A stretch of 64,000 nt of DNA from Hermodice carunculata (Eukaryota > Annelida > Polychaeta > Eunicida > Amphinomidae), in the NCBI GenBank assembly GCA_964020975.1, contig OZ026619.1:8426878-8490877 (forward strand). Direction: 5' to 3'. Under the pieces are notes generated by a model. It was not told where the DNA came from and did not search any database. It worked only from the letters and a program-made list of their open reading frames with translations. The position numbers and the translations under genes were made by a program. Positions 1 through 12,953 of this stretch are shown here, one piece after another (positions within the stretch are counted from its first letter, which is position 1; each line of letters opens with the position of its first letter).

Positions 1-2700
1 CCAAAAATCCAAGAAGTATCACATTTATGTCACAAATCAGTGTGCATAGAAATGTCGCACCTATCGATGGAACCACACCGCATAGATATTAAAAGGATTT
101 CACTGCAAGACATTTAACAAGTGCATAGGCGATGCCTCCCTTGCTGACTGCTTGGTAGATTGATAGCCTCCATAGTCCTTTGTGTTTAGCGATACCTCAC
201 AGGTACCCCACATGTAATCATACGTGCGTATGAAAAATAAACAATGCTAACATGTTATGAATAAGTTATGCTAATCCCATTAATATAAAATTTAGTAACC
301 CTCTCTTTCAAACTTTTAATTTTGAAGCATTGTCATTGTAGGCTTATAGCCCCCATTCACATACAGAGTTGTTTATATAAAATCATGTAAAGGTGATTTT
401 TGGTATACCAGAAAAAATATGCATTTTCTGTCAGTAGGGCTGTACAAATCTCAGGTAAAATGTAAATTTCTCTGTTTTTGTTCCCCCCCCCATCCCCCCC
501 CCCCCTTTTTTTTTGTGGCGGGGGGGGGGGTGACAAAGACTTGCATGTATGTATGCTATTTGACTAGGGTAAATCATTTAAAATCAGGCATGCTGACTTT
601 GGTGAGCTGTTGAGTTCATCATCATATTAATATCACATAAATGAATCAATTTATATCCCAAAAATATGGATGACAGCACTTATGAACTGCAGATTTTATG
701 ACTTTTACCATACTAGTGTACATATGTGGCAAAACATTTGAACTTACACATACAACCACATATAATTACACGAGTTTCAGAAAATGAAACAAGGTAAAAA
801 AATGTTAGGTTCCATTAAACACCTGCCTGAAAACACTTATGCCTGATAATTGGATTGATAATTAGATGCTTATCAAATTTGAAATCAGAGCTCTTGTAAA
901 CACAAATTTGTATTTATGATATTGGAGTAACTGTACAAACTTTTGTCATTTTCTTTCTAATATGTGCACATACATCAGAAACCATGTCAATAAATCACAA
1001 CTTATGCAGTCTACTGCAGAAAAAAAATGCGCAGCACTATTGGTTTGTGGAAGCTGGATCACTCCTACTGCCCTTCTAATGTTCAAACAGTGGGGGCGTT
1101 GAAATTCCATAATTTTAGCACCAAAAACATAATTTGCTGAATACTGCTACTCTAATCTGTGACCTACTGGTCTTAAACTGCGCACTTTCATGGGCTAAAA
1201 ATGTTTAAACACTGAAACTATTTCATTGTCTGCCATATTTCAGATTATATCAGGAAAATACTGGCATAACGACTGGTATTAGATGCTGACTTGGTGTAAC
1301 TGATACTCCCCCCCCCCCATTAATGCCTTAGCAGTGATAGATGTCATATTTTTTGTAGACAGATCTTACGAATCTACCCATAAAGAGTAAAAAATCACCA
1401 ATTTCATATAAAATCAATAAATGTTTAGCAATATATTCCAAATTTGGGTTAAAATTAGGGGGTGTGGCATTGTAATTTGATCTCTGATTGTAAGGACGAG
1501 ACATGTAGGCAAGTGATTTTATGTTTACATCATAGTCCATTGTGTGTCGTATTCATATTGGACAGAAAAGAATCGATTGGATGCAATTATAACATTTTCC
1601 TCAAAATTTTAATTAATTATTTTAATTTATTTAAAGGTTGTTTGCAAAAAATTGACATTTTCCGTTATGTTGAAGTTAAGCAAAGCTAATGCAATTTTTT
1701 AGCAGAAAACAAGTTGTGGCTTCACTTTAACAAGTTTTAAAATTTTGGGTAGGTCTATTATCACTCATGCTTGTGCTCAGCGGCAGAGGGCGACACTGTC
1801 GCTGTACACCGTCGAACGCCACCACACCCTCCTGGGATGAAACCACCATTACATTTACTGTATATTCGCATATTAGCATAAAGGCGTATAACTTTTGTTG
1901 CGTCACTTTTTAAAATAAAGTATGCAGTTGGTGTTGTGCAGACACCTTTCATTGAAAACATTCAAGATAAAAAAGGCGAGTCTATAGATAGAATCAAAAG
2001 TTATGCCAGTGTTTACCTGTCATAGCCAGGAAACACGTGCTCCGAGCACGGCTTTCCAGCATTAGGTCACTGCGTATGAATATGTGATTTGCTCTCTGTT
2101 TATAAAACTCATCATGGAAAATATATCTGTCAAACCATACAACACAAACAGGCTGATAAGTTAATGTAATAGTCTGGCTGAAACAGTGGGTTAATTACAG
2201 GTAAATGGCCCCCAAAGGTGTCAGCACAAGACAACCAAGAACTATTTAGTGCGGTAACCTGCACCCGCAAGGGCGGATTCATACCTCCTGGACGCTTCCA
2301 TGGTGATACATATCACTAGAGAAGCGTCTAGGAGCATGTTTAAATTTATTATGGCACTGCATGCCGCAGAACTCGTATACCTATTTGAAAATTTCAAGGA
2401 CAAAGCCATTGCCCTGAGAAAAAACCCACTGTAATCATGTAACACCGTGCCAATTTGATGATTGCATTCTATTTTCATTTCAGGTGATTAGTGATTTATG
2501 TAAATCTTTTGTAATTACTGTACTGTACTGTGCTGTACGTGTCTGTGGTGTTTTTGTTACATTTTTCTTTTGATTGTGTGCATATTTTAATGTGACTTTT
2601 TTTTACATACTCTACGTGAGTACATGTTGTATATTTGACATATTACTGTATTTCATGTAACAGTGCAGTCAATAAAGATTCATTCAATCATATCATTCCG
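1..2700. other. AT-rich non-coding stretch
   Basis: No open frame here has recognisable domains or coding-like composition. A poly-C run lies near 1309-1319. A canonical AATAAA lies at about 2671, followed by AT-rich sequence, and could be the 3' end of a retroposon or transcript, but nothing upstream identifies which. Otherwise I see nothing in this stretch. Confidence 0.6.
481..530. repeat. Homopolymer cluster C/T/G
   Basis: Successive runs of C, T and G occur within 50 bases. This is low-complexity sequence, prone to length error in assembly. Confidence 0.9.
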
Positions 2701-2707
2701 GGACCAT

Positions 2708-2765
2708 ACTATTCTGTTCTATTCTATTCTATTCTATTCTATTCTATTCTATTCTATTCTATTCT
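2708..2765. repeat. (TTCTA)n microsatellite
   Basis: About eleven near-perfect pentanucleotide units, followed by a poly-G run at about 2772. Confidence 0.95.
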
Positions 2766-3000
2766 CAACGCGGGGGGGGGGAGATAAATTTCCCCCCTGT
2801 TAAATTCCATCCTTTCCATAATTGGCACGCAGTGAGGAAAGGAATGTTTGCCTGCTGAATGGGTTGCAAAACTGCATAAAAGATTTGAAGGTCCAAATTT
2901 GGAAGGAATGGAATTATTGACAGTTAACGCTTGCAATCATTGTGCATTCCATACAATACGTTTTTATAATTTCTCCATAACACGTCCACCTGGCCACATT

Positions 3001-3002
<2 letters not shown>

Positions 3003-3041
<39 letters not shown>
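3003..3041. repeat. Poly-T tract
   Basis: 39 uninterrupted T residues. This could be the poly-A tail of a minus-strand retroposon, but no element body is recognisable at 3042-3780, which otherwise holds nothing I can name. Confidence 0.9.
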
Positions 3042-3042
<1 letters not shown>

Positions 3043-3785
3043 TGAATTATGTCTAGATATGCAATGATCGCGTTTCATTATCAACTGCACCCATTTTCCT
3101 GGCTCTTGGTACGTCAGGTACGACGCGATGTAACAGAAACTTGGGGACAATTATAACTCGGCCTCTATTGTGCGGATTAATGAAAATTATCTGCCTAGTC
3201 GGTAACAATGCATTGAATATTTCGGCCCATCTGCTTTGATACAACTGATTATCAGATAAATATTGGTTCAAAAAGTCACCCGTGTAATGTTTGTAAAAAC
3301 ATCTGTTGATTATTTTGAAGCAAACCTTTCATAGTAAAGAGATTAATTCTTCAAAAAATTTGATGTCGTCACTCATTTTTTTTTTTAAATTCAGTGCTCG
3401 TCGAAATCAGATGGTTGAGAACAAAAGAATTGTCAAAATGTTGTCAAAGCGGCATCATTATCGGTTGTAACGGCACCAATGAGCCATCTTTGGCGTCTCA
3501 TGCTGCACTTTGTTACGATCTAATCAGAAAAATTACACTGTCTTTGCTTGTCCTTAGGCTGTTTATTTCGATGTGATGTTCACATAATTTATACAAGTAG
3601 ATGGGATGTTTATTTGCTTGCAGTGCTTAAAAGGTAGCGATGCGTTAGTCCATGGCGGTATCGGATCGTTAATCTGATGTATGAAGACAAAGTGAAGATG
3701 CCGTATCTGAGATAGCCGTCGCAGTAATTGACATATCAATAATTGTAATAAAGCAACTGACAACCATTTACCTTTGATATCTAAT

Positions 3786-3861
3786 CTTATTTATTTGTTT
3801 ATTTCTTCATTTATTCTTTCATTTATTCATTAATTCAATTTATTTGTTTTTATTTATTAAT

Positions 3862-3916
<55 letters not shown>

Positions 3917-3945
3917 TTTGTTTGTTTGTTTATCTATTCCATTTT
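3786..3945. repeat. (TTTA)n microsatellite
   Basis: Imperfect TTTA/TTTG units with a clean core at about 3856-3920. Confidence 0.95.
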
Positions 3946-4300
3946 TATATATTTATTTCAGAGTTTATCCAGAATGAGTTACACTTCTGAAACTACAGGA
4001 TAGACCTCTGAGAATACACAGATATTATTTTTCAGATTGTAAATTTGAAACGATCACAATAATTTTATTTTAAAAACTTGTCCAATAAGCTTTACTTGTG
4101 CATTGGTCAATTACATATATAAATAGATTTTAATATTTTCTTATGTTTTGGTTTTAAAGACATTCAAAATATACACTTTGAAATGTACCTGATTTAGATA
4201 ATTTAAATTATCTTGAGGATTTCACAGTATATGCGCAATTTCATCCGTAGGACTATGGCCATACTCAATTTGAAATGTTTACGAACTAGTGGTGTAAACC

Positions 4301-4302
4301 GA

Positions 4303-4378
<76 letters not shown>

Positions 4379-4380
4379 AA
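4301..4380. repeat. (GAAA)n microsatellite
   Basis: About 20 uninterrupted tetranucleotide units. The lysine/glutamate-rich frame over it is an artefact. Confidence 0.97.
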
Positions 4381-4775
4381 AACCCAGATATAATAAGGTC
4401 CGTCCGTTGTTAAATAAATAACTGCAATTAGAATTGTGTTCGGTCAGAAACATCGGGGAAATTTGGTGAATTTAGAACAACTTAACCGATAAGTTTATAT
4501 GATATGTCTTGTTTGATTTTCCCTTTTTATTCAGTTTTGAAAAGCTGTGTGATACCACTCAGCAGCTTCAACTAGACCAAGATCTACAACAGCTGCAACT
4601 GCATTATATAAGCGGAGTTTCAACTTCTCACAACAGTGGCATTTTATGACACGTGACACAAGCTAAGTGTTATACACCATGGCTTCATTTTCTGGTTGTT
4701 TACAGAACCTAACCTGTACACTTTCTCAGCTGGCAAAAGACGTTTTGCTGATTCATTCTGAAGTCTGTGTTTTAA

Positions 4776-4875
<100 letters not shown>

Positions 4876-4877
4876 AG

Positions 4878-5036
4878 AATCTTACATGGCAGTGAGTGAG
4901 TTACGATTTTTCTCTCACTCGGGATCGTTGTTGGTGGGGAATATCACGAGTGACCGCAGGTCACGAGTGATTTTCCCCACCAACAACGATCCCGAGTGAG
5001 AGGAAAATCGTCACTCACTCACTGCCATGTAAGATT
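4878..5036. mobile_element. Foldback (long-hairpin) MITE-like element
   Basis: The two halves are inverted copies with arms of about 78 bases and only a handful of mismatches. They meet at GACC-GCA-GGTC near 4951-4961. Each arm runs AATCTTACATGGCAGTGAG, then a CTCACTCGGGATCG segment, then a GGTGGGGA segment. There is no coding capacity. The element abuts the end of a TATC microsatellite, so a target duplication cannot be read cleanly. I classify it as a non-autonomous foldback DNA element; its superfamily is unknown. Confidence 0.75.
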
Positions 5037-5372
5037 TTATTTATTCTATGTTTAATCGAGTATTTACCGCAAAAATTGTCGCTCTTGTTGCTTAGGTGTC
5101 GCCATTTTGAAGCGGAGACTTTTCACTTGGAGTCACTGTAAATCACGCGACTTAAACATTATTACAAGTAAATTGTGACGCGCCTGCATCAGTGACGTAG
5201 TGCATTAACGTTTAGACAAAATCAAATGTGCGCGAGGGATGTTTGATTATACATCATGCGTGACGTAAATAACTGCGACGAACACAAACAAACACGGTAC
5301 ACCAGGTAGGCGTTGTAAGTAGGCCTACGGCAATTTTTTGGCGATAAATACCCATTCAAGCACAGAATAAAC

Positions 5373-5557
5373 AAAATCTTAAATGGCTGGATTGCGAGTT
5401 ACTTTTTTTTCTCTCACTCGGGATCGTTGTTGGTCTGGTACTGGTAAGCATCAGCGCCAAGGGGACGGGTGCCGAAGCGGCGCTACCGGTCATGACATGT
5501 GACCTACCGTGAGTTACTATTTCTGGATTTCACTCCAGAAAATGATAACTCACTGCC
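5373..5557. mobile_element. Second, divergent foldback relative
   Basis: The left end (5373-5434) repeats the arm of the 4878 element with changes, including the shared CTCACTCGGGATCGTTG word. The right end (about 5543-5557) is inverted as ACTCACTGCCA. The centre is a different GC-rich imperfect palindrome. The 337 bases between this and the first foldback hold no recognisable feature. Alternatively, both are the ends of one larger element spanning about 4878-5557. Confidence 0.5.
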
Positions 5558-6067
5558 AAATATAGAATATATATATATATATGTATTAGCATAGATGGTT
5601 ATCCATGCTCATCACATTCGGTTTGCATTCTGACAGCAATGCATGGATAAGCACAAACCATAACATTGAAAAATGCATGACTGGGCCAACTTCCAAAAGT
5701 TCCCTATATTAATACTCTTATTCTTATTTTACTAAATTTATGTTATTTTGAATTACATTTTAAAATTTACTTGGGGGAGTGGCTCTATCAACGTAAGATG
5801 TGTACCACAACTTTAACTACAAACCATTATATAGAGTGCAGTGGTACGTGGCATTGCAACACGCGGCCACATTAAGGCGAAATTAAACAGAACTGAATGT
5901 AAGTGTTTAAGTTACGTACCACACATGAGCCCCTTATGCAGATTTTTCATGCACACAATAGGTCAGAGATGCGCTCTCAGATTACGTTTCAGCCGTCATA
6001 TCATATTGGTACGGCTGCCTATACGGACAACAAAAATACAAAATATAAACTCGAAACTTTGAGTTTG

Positions 6068-6245
6068 TCCCCGAAATTTTGACTTTGGAAGCTCCAAATC
6101 CTGACTTATTTTCTCAAAATTTCAATTTTTCCTCGAAATTTCGACTTTTTTCTCGAAATGTCGCCGTTTCAAGGTCTAATTTTCCACCTTTAAAATCCAA
6201 ATTTCGACAAAAACGTCGAAATTTTGAGAGAAAAAAAAATCGAAA
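6068..6245. repeat. TCGAAATTTCGA-type degenerate minisatellite
   Basis: Roughly 20-base units with the self-complementary core TCGAAATTTCGA, separated by T-rich or A-rich spacers. Their divergence suggests an old array. Confidence 0.65.
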
Positions 6246-6492
6246 TGTCTAGAGTGTATTCGTTTTGAATGTGATGTTATAATAGGTACAAAAGAACAAA
6301 CGTATTGCCTCTTAGCCCATGTTTGGCAGTTCAAAGTTCACTTATCCATTCATCGAAGCATTGGAATAAATCCTACACCCCACTGCACACAGTGAAATAA
6401 GTAAGACAAAGGATTTCAAACAATGGTCTTTATTTACTGAAATACAGACCAAACAGTATTCAGGCAACTGTAAACAAGGAAACATTTCTCGC

Positions 6493-6671
<179 letters not shown>

Positions 6672-7087
6672 ATTTGTATGGTTTGTCTTTTCATCAGACT
6701 TCTGTGGCATTCGTCCAAAAATCAAATTCTGTGTTGGAAATGCCATTAAATGTTCCCCATCAAAATTTTCTTCCGGATAAAAATTGTTCCCAAAATCAAA
6801 GTGAGCTGCCATGCTTGCTGTTCTGGTGGAAAGCTCAGAAGAAAAGCATATCAGGTGAAACATACGATCTGCTGCTGGATCAACAAGTACACGTGTGTCA
6901 TTGGCTGAAACTTTAATAGCTCTGAACTTGTCTAAAATCACTCATTTTAGAGACAAAAGGTGTTTTCAGATCATGCAGTGCAACTTTGCTTTGCTTTTTG
7001 TAGGACACATTAACAATAGGGTACAGGATTTAGATGTATATGTCCCCATTGACAAAATGTCACATTCCCGGCTAACATGGGCTAAGT

Positions 7088-7190
7088 GGGTTATTCAAAA
7101 GACTACTCGTGTAATATTGGATTCACCCACGCGTGGCCTTCGGCCACTTGTGTGTAAATCCAATATTACACTCTTGTCATTGAATAACCC
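7088..7190. mobile_element. Short foldback MITE
   Basis: Two inverted arms of about 48 bases share GGGTTATTCAA at the outside and GTGTAATATTGGAT in the middle. They meet at the palindrome GGCCTTCGGCC (about 7136-7146). Arm identity is about 75-80 percent. No coding potential. Confidence 0.7.
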
Positions 7191-7199
7191 TTACTTACA

Positions 7200-9150
7200 C
7201 CAACAGGGTTACCAGACAAGTTGGCCCGCAGGTGTTTATGCCAAAAGAGTAACGTAATCCATGTTGTGTCTGCCTCGCTCCTACTACATAATCTGCTAAT
7301 ATTGATGGTACACCTAATCTTTGACTTTAGCCAATAAAAACTTAGTTGCGAAATGTGTTTGTGTTTACAGACTGGTCTGCAATGTACTTTTTTTTTTAAA
7401 AAAGTAATCAGTCATGACATCATTAAGACCTTGTAACAAGCAATTTAGATACCCACAGAACAAAATGCTTTTTTGTTTTTGCTTTTGTTTTTTTAACCAT
7501 ATAGATGTGCAATGTACTCAAAGCCACAATCCAGTCCGTGAAAGTTACGCAAAATGGGGTAGAATATTAGAGCCTTTCAACTTCCTGATTCTAAAATGAA
7601 TGTTTGATTAATGATTTCAAATTCAGCATTAACATTTTCCAAATCGCCGTCCCTTAATGAAGAAATAATCTTTCGTGTAAAATTAACACACCTTTAAAAA
7701 TAAAAGTGAGCACAAAAATTTCATAAATTGAACCTAACGAGGAGACATACCATATTTGCTGATAAATTTCCAAGTCTTTTAAATGCTAAGAAAATATATT
7801 TGTGACACACATTCCTCGTATAAATCAAACGCAAAACAAGAGGACCGTGGCAGTGTTGTGATCATGTGACATTGGATGTTTAAACTGAAGTGGCCGTGTG
7901 ACCTTCGGGCTAATATCAAGGTCACCTTTGCTCAAGACTATGATCACTGTTTAAAAAATACACAAGTCTTTGCTCATACAGTTTTGCAGTCACCATTATT
8001 TATGGCAATAACAGGATCCACCATTATCAAGTATACAAGTAAGCCAATTATCCGTTGGGCATTTGAAGGACAACAAAAAGTAAAAATAATCAAAACCAAA
8101 AGAAGCCCCATGCATCCTCTTCTGTTAATGTTCTATAGTAATTATCACCTTAGGGTCTGCCATTACCAGTATATATAATGACATATAAGATTTGCTGTTA
8201 TCCGATAAGAAATAATGCTAGCACAAACATGTCTCTTTACTGAAAGCTCCGAATTTTGACAATTCTTGGACTATTAGGAAATGCCACCACACCATGTAGT
8301 GAACACACACTTAGAAGAAATCAAGCCAAGGTGCATTCTCGCATTTTAAAAGCAACACATTATGCGGTAGCCCACGAGTCAAAAACGCTCAAAATTTCGT
8401 ATTAAAGCACCAAACATTAAACAAATAAAAGTCTAGAGATTTCCAGAAGTGTGCTTGTGCATTTGCGAAGCAAGTACCTCAATGGTTTTAGGGGCGACTT
8501 TATGAGACTTGATTAAAGAAAAAATTAAATAAAATAAAAAATAGCAAAACAGTCACGTAACTGTGAACAAACGATGGACGGATTACTGACGACCACCCAC
8601 AATATCATTACAAATGATATTTTTCCAGTTTTGTTTTACATTGTTCAATCATCATACCACATTTGACAAAATTAAAGATTTGGTGTATGTATTTTTTTTT
8701 TATCAAAATAAAGAGAGATATCAGATTTGATGGAAAACTACCATCTCCAAATTAATGGAACTAGGTAAATGGTATCTATAATATATACAGTGTGGAAAAT
8801 GTGGCCCAGGCAAGCATATTCTTTTTCGGTGATGTGGTCAAAGGTCAAGATCATATTTACCTAATTTAATAGGTAATATGCTGCTATCTCAAAAGTAACC
8901 GTGCGCAAAGATTGATAGTTGTGCCCCTTACAATATAGGAAATATAAGCCGCACGAGCATTATATGTGATAGGGGTTAAGGTCAAATAACAATACATTTG
9001 CACTGTTCTTTTGTGTCCAATCATGCGAATAAACCTGATAAAGGCAGCAATGTTTCAGCCTTGAGCCTCTTGAAACTCGAAATTTCAATATATTTCAATA
9101 GCAAAATGAAGCTGACTTTACGTGCATTTTTCTCTGTTAATCATGTTTAT
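7200..9150. other. AT-rich stretch without recognised gene
   Basis: Open frames near 7414, 7876 and 8998 are short and match no family I know. I see no promoter, splice-bounded exon or repeat boundary that can be defended. Confidence 0.55.
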
Positions 9151-9155
9151 CAATA

Positions 9156-9245
9156 TATCAATCAATTAATCAATCAATCTATCTATCTATTTATCTGTCG
9201 CTCTCTCTATCTTTTCATCCGTCTGTCCGTCTGTCTGTCTGTCTG
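9156..9245. repeat. ATCA/ATCT/GTCT compound microsatellite
   Basis: ATCA units pass into ATCT and then GTCT units just upstream of a LINE tail. Confidence 0.9.
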
Positions 9246-9322
9246 CTGCATTGTCAAATACATCATACATTTTAATTGGAGAGTTAATTTGGGAAAGCGT
9301 TTCTACCGTTGAAAGGAGACGT

Positions 9323-9727
9323 TGGAATTCAATCCCACCTGATAACAGAAAACAATCCCTCCAGCAATTCAAAAGAGCTGTGATGAGGTGCTCACCTGCA
9401 GATCTAATTGTGTGATATTGTGAGGTACCCCTGGTTTATTTTTATTTGCCCAGATTTTATTTCATCTTCTCTTATGTTGATAATTTATGTGTTACACTTT
9501 AGTATTTTAAGTTTTACCTCTATTTTACTTTAGGTCTTATTGTATTTGAATTGTCTTTGAAACCTTTCTTTCTCTGTTTTGCACTGTATTTTGTTTATTT
9601 CGTTACTTTGCATCTCACCATGCATCATATACCCCAATGTATCATCCAAGGCCTAATACAAGATAACTGTCTTGTACACTGAGCCAGATCGCTGGGTAAA
9701 CAAAAAATAAACAAACAGATAAACAAT
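9323..9727 (+). mobile_element. LINE 3' end (CR1/L2/Jockey-like), plus strand
   Basis: Thirty codons ending at the TGA at 9413-9415 read WNSIPPDNRKQSLQQFKRAV, the usual C-terminal block of CR1/L2/Jockey-group reverse transcriptases. It is followed by about 310 bases of 3' UTR. The UTR ends in a small stem-loop (GGCC...CAAGA / TCTTG...GAGCC, about 9648-9685) and an A-rich AATAAACA tail. This is a severely 5'-truncated copy and the only LINE piece in the window on the plus strand. It belongs to the same broad clade as the minus-strand elements, but the family cannot be named. Confidence 0.75.
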
Positions 9728-9799
9728 CCGTAATGATTGCATCAGCTATAATTGGCCTGTATATTGATCCCTGATGTCGTCTTCAACATGAGAGTTTTG

Positions 9800-9800
<1 letters not shown>

Positions 9801-9842
<42 letters not shown>
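9801..9842. repeat. (CA)n microsatellite
   Basis: About 21 uninterrupted CA dinucleotides. Confidence 0.98.
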
Positions 9843-9845
<3 letters not shown>

Positions 9846-10048
9846 CCAGGCAACCAGGCAATTGTCCCATTCCCTTATATTACAATACTCATTCTGAACT
9901 GATCATCGATAATTCTGTGCATGTGAACATTTTCATTTGTTTATGTACCGCGAAGCATTTTTTCACAATTTCCGCTAGCATTTCGGTGGTCTGTGGAAGG
10001 CACAACTAAATAGAAAGACATGAATGTTCATTTTCCTCGTATGGTTTA

Positions 10049-10212
10049 TCTTTATTTTATTTTATTTTATTTTATTTTATCTTATTTTATTTTATTTTAT
10101 CTTATTTTATTTTATTTTATTTTATTTTATTTTATTTTATTTTATTTTATTCCATTTCATTGTTTATTATTGTTTTAGGGCTATTTTATTATTATTATTA
10201 TTATCATCATCA

Positions 10213-10249
<37 letters not shown>

Positions 10250-10334
10250 CATTATTATTATTATTATTATTATTATCATCATCATCATTATTATTATTAT
10301 TATTATCATCATCATTATTATTATTATTATTGTA

Positions 10335-10417
<83 letters not shown>

Positions 10418-10435
10418 TATCATTAGGATTCATGT
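10049..10435. repeat. Compound (TTTTA)n-(TTA/TCA)n microsatellite
   Basis: About 110 bases of TTTTA units are followed by about 250 bases of TTA with interspersed TCA triplets. All open frames over it are artefacts of the repeat. Confidence 0.97.
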
Positions 10436-11000
10436 GTATCATTGTCATTATTGTACACTTGTTTGACATTGGAATGACTTGCATGATTGAAATATTTCCC
10501 TCAAACAGCTCCTGGGTGCAGGTATAGTTACAAAGACTAGATTTCAGTTATTTTTATACCATCGGGAAAGGGTTACGAGTGCCACATATCAAAACAGAAT
10601 TCCTCGGGAACCAGGGGAGGACGTGTATTCCGTAACCGTCTAGTCTTATCATACCTTCAATGTCATCATTATGTGGTCGTTATCGCTTATCATAGTTCAT
10701 TACAGAAGCAAAGGTCAAGCATCGTGACCATGACCGAGTTAAATTACTACATCATAAGTCCAGGAAGATGAATTGGCTCAAGGCCATTGATCAGGGCAAG
10801 TACATTAATAATAATGAAATATAAGGACAAAATCACTCTTAAACTGATAGTTTACATGTAACACGTAAATGCATTAATTAATTAATTTATTGCTGGCCTT
10901 TACCGTTGGCCTGGCACCAGGCAATGCAGAGCATATGCATCGCGTTCTTGACATCAAACTTTAAAGAAGGGGGGTAAGGGGGCGGGGGATGGGATCAATA

Positions 11001-11150
11001 CGCTGGTACAGGTAATTATTTTTCTAGAGTACGCAGTACGGAAAATGGAAATCTTTCAAAATTTTGGATAGTACGAAGTACGTAAAATAAGAGGGCTTCC
11101 AGTACGCCAGTACGGTAAATAAAAAGCCCCAGTATGCTAGTACGGGAAAC
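11001..11150. repeat. 30-bp degenerate minisatellite (AGTACGC-AGTACGG)
   Basis: Five diverged units start near 11001, 11029, 11071, 11102 and 11132. Each carries a doubled GTACG word such as GTACGCCAGTACGG followed by an A-rich stretch. Spacing is about 28-42 bases. No coding role is evident. Confidence 0.6.
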
Positions 11151-11159
11151 CCCTTACCA

Positions 11160-11910
11160 ACCCTCTTTAAAGCAAATTTCCATAAAACAAAAGTGAAAAG
11201 CTGGAGTTCTTGAGTTAATATGCATGTTATGATGTAAAAAGTACAATGGTACTCCGAGAGCCAAAGTACTGGTTGGTCATGGAGAATGTTTGGGCTCCCT
11301 GTTCTACTGCCTTCTGCGATGTGAACTTTCCGCGATTTGCGTCATTAGTGTATTCCTTTGTTTCAAACTTTTGAATAAACTTTGAGTTGGAGGTGACGAA
11401 TGAAAAAATAGGTTACACATACAAGAGGACTACCTTACTTTATTTCATATGGAATGCTGAGCTACGCAGAGTTTGTATTACAAGAAAACAAGTGGTAGTC
11501 CTTGTCTATTCATGCACAAATTTTTGTTATGCAAACAAAAAAATTTAACTAAAAGAAAGGAATTTGCAAAATACCTACCACTTTCTTCTTCGATCTTAAC
11601 CGCAAAAAAAGGACTAACGGCCCTAGGCTGATTAAATCTTTTTCACAATGCGGCATTGTAATTATTCATGAACACATTTCAATTGGTTCGCTACCATACA
11701 GAGAGTACATCTGTATGACAAAGACAGCCGGGTATTCATTTCTAATATGGATTTGTGTGGTCAGAACCCGTATGCATATTTTCCTCTACTGTCTGTGGAT
11801 TGCATGCCAGTGGCGAAATGCAATAGACTATAGCAGTCGCCAAAGGCAAACCAGAACCCGCCATAACACACACACACACACACAGACACACACACACAGA
11901 CAGACAGACA

Positions 11911-11949
<39 letters not shown>

Positions 11950-12950
11950 ACACAAACACCGAAACATGTATAATTGTGACCTGGAAAACATGGCCAAGGT
12001 CATCAAAATCTGTTTGCAAGATATGGCGACAAGCCATAATTCAAGCTTAAGATAAGCTCCAGGTTGCCACTCTTTGTGGTGATACATTATTCACAATCAT
12101 AAAATAAGGAAATGTGATATTGTAACCTTTAAAACCAGGTCAAGTTTCATGAATATATAATCAAATAAAGAAATGGTTTGAAGTAAGTAAAAACGGTTTG
12201 AAGTAAGTAAAAACGTAAAGTTGAGTTACCTGTGGCTGCCAGTTTATAAGCTTTGTTGTTTTAAAGTTTAGGTGTCCGGAGGGACGGACATACTGGGACA
12301 CGATTACTGTACCGTGGAATCCTAAGCGACGTTTGCGGGGTTTTCTGTTTCTGTTTCCAAATGATAATATTATCTATTGTATCCACTTAATATTTTTGCA
12401 ATCAGACTGATAAACCCTTGCTTTTAAATTGGAAACATACCTTTAAGTTTTTGTGAAGGTCTCTTAACATCCATAGTGGGCGAATAAAACAGTGATGGTA
12501 AAAGAAAGGTATAGTTGGCGTATCAACAAAAACAGAAGATAATAGGCTGTTTCTAAGTATAAACTACTGCTAAAACATGAGTTTACATTGTCAGAGAGAA
12601 CATATTATCAAACAGACTGTTTATCACTGCATATACATAGAACAGGCATAGGAATTATTTAATCTGGAACTGAACCTTGAAAATATTACTGTTGTGTTAC
12701 AGTAATTAATGCAAGGTGATGATCGCTCCCAGGTCAACAGCTTTTTTTTGAGCTTTTTGCGAATTTTGCAAAATGTGCGCTGTGAAAAGCTTTTGTCCCT
12801 GGTTTAAACTTATAAGTGGAGGAGTTAACAAGGGCAATAATAATCAAATAATAATGAATCAGTAAGTCAAATTACATTCTTGTTTTACCGTATACCGAGG
12901 TCAAAGATTGTGAACTTTTGCCTTTTCAAGGTGACTTGTCAAGCGCTTTT
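11160..12950. other. Non-coding stretch
   Basis: Contains a CA microsatellite (11869-11957) and a perfect two-copy 20-base duplication near 12180-12215 (unit includes GTTTGAAGTAAGTAAAAACG). No gene is recognised. Confidence 0.55.
11869..11957. repeat. (CA)n with CAGA interruptions
   Basis: Dinucleotide CA array interrupted by CAGA/GACA units. Open frames on both strands here are shadows of the repeat. Confidence 0.97.
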
Positions 12951-12953
12951 CAT

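Noticed and set aside
4213-4413. Lysine/glutamate repeat protein frame
   Set aside because: The frame is simply a GAAA microsatellite; no coding signal outside it.
10160-10484. Poly-tyrosine, poly-asparagine and poly-isoleucine frames
   Set aside because: Shadows of a TTA/TCA triplet repeat on both strands.
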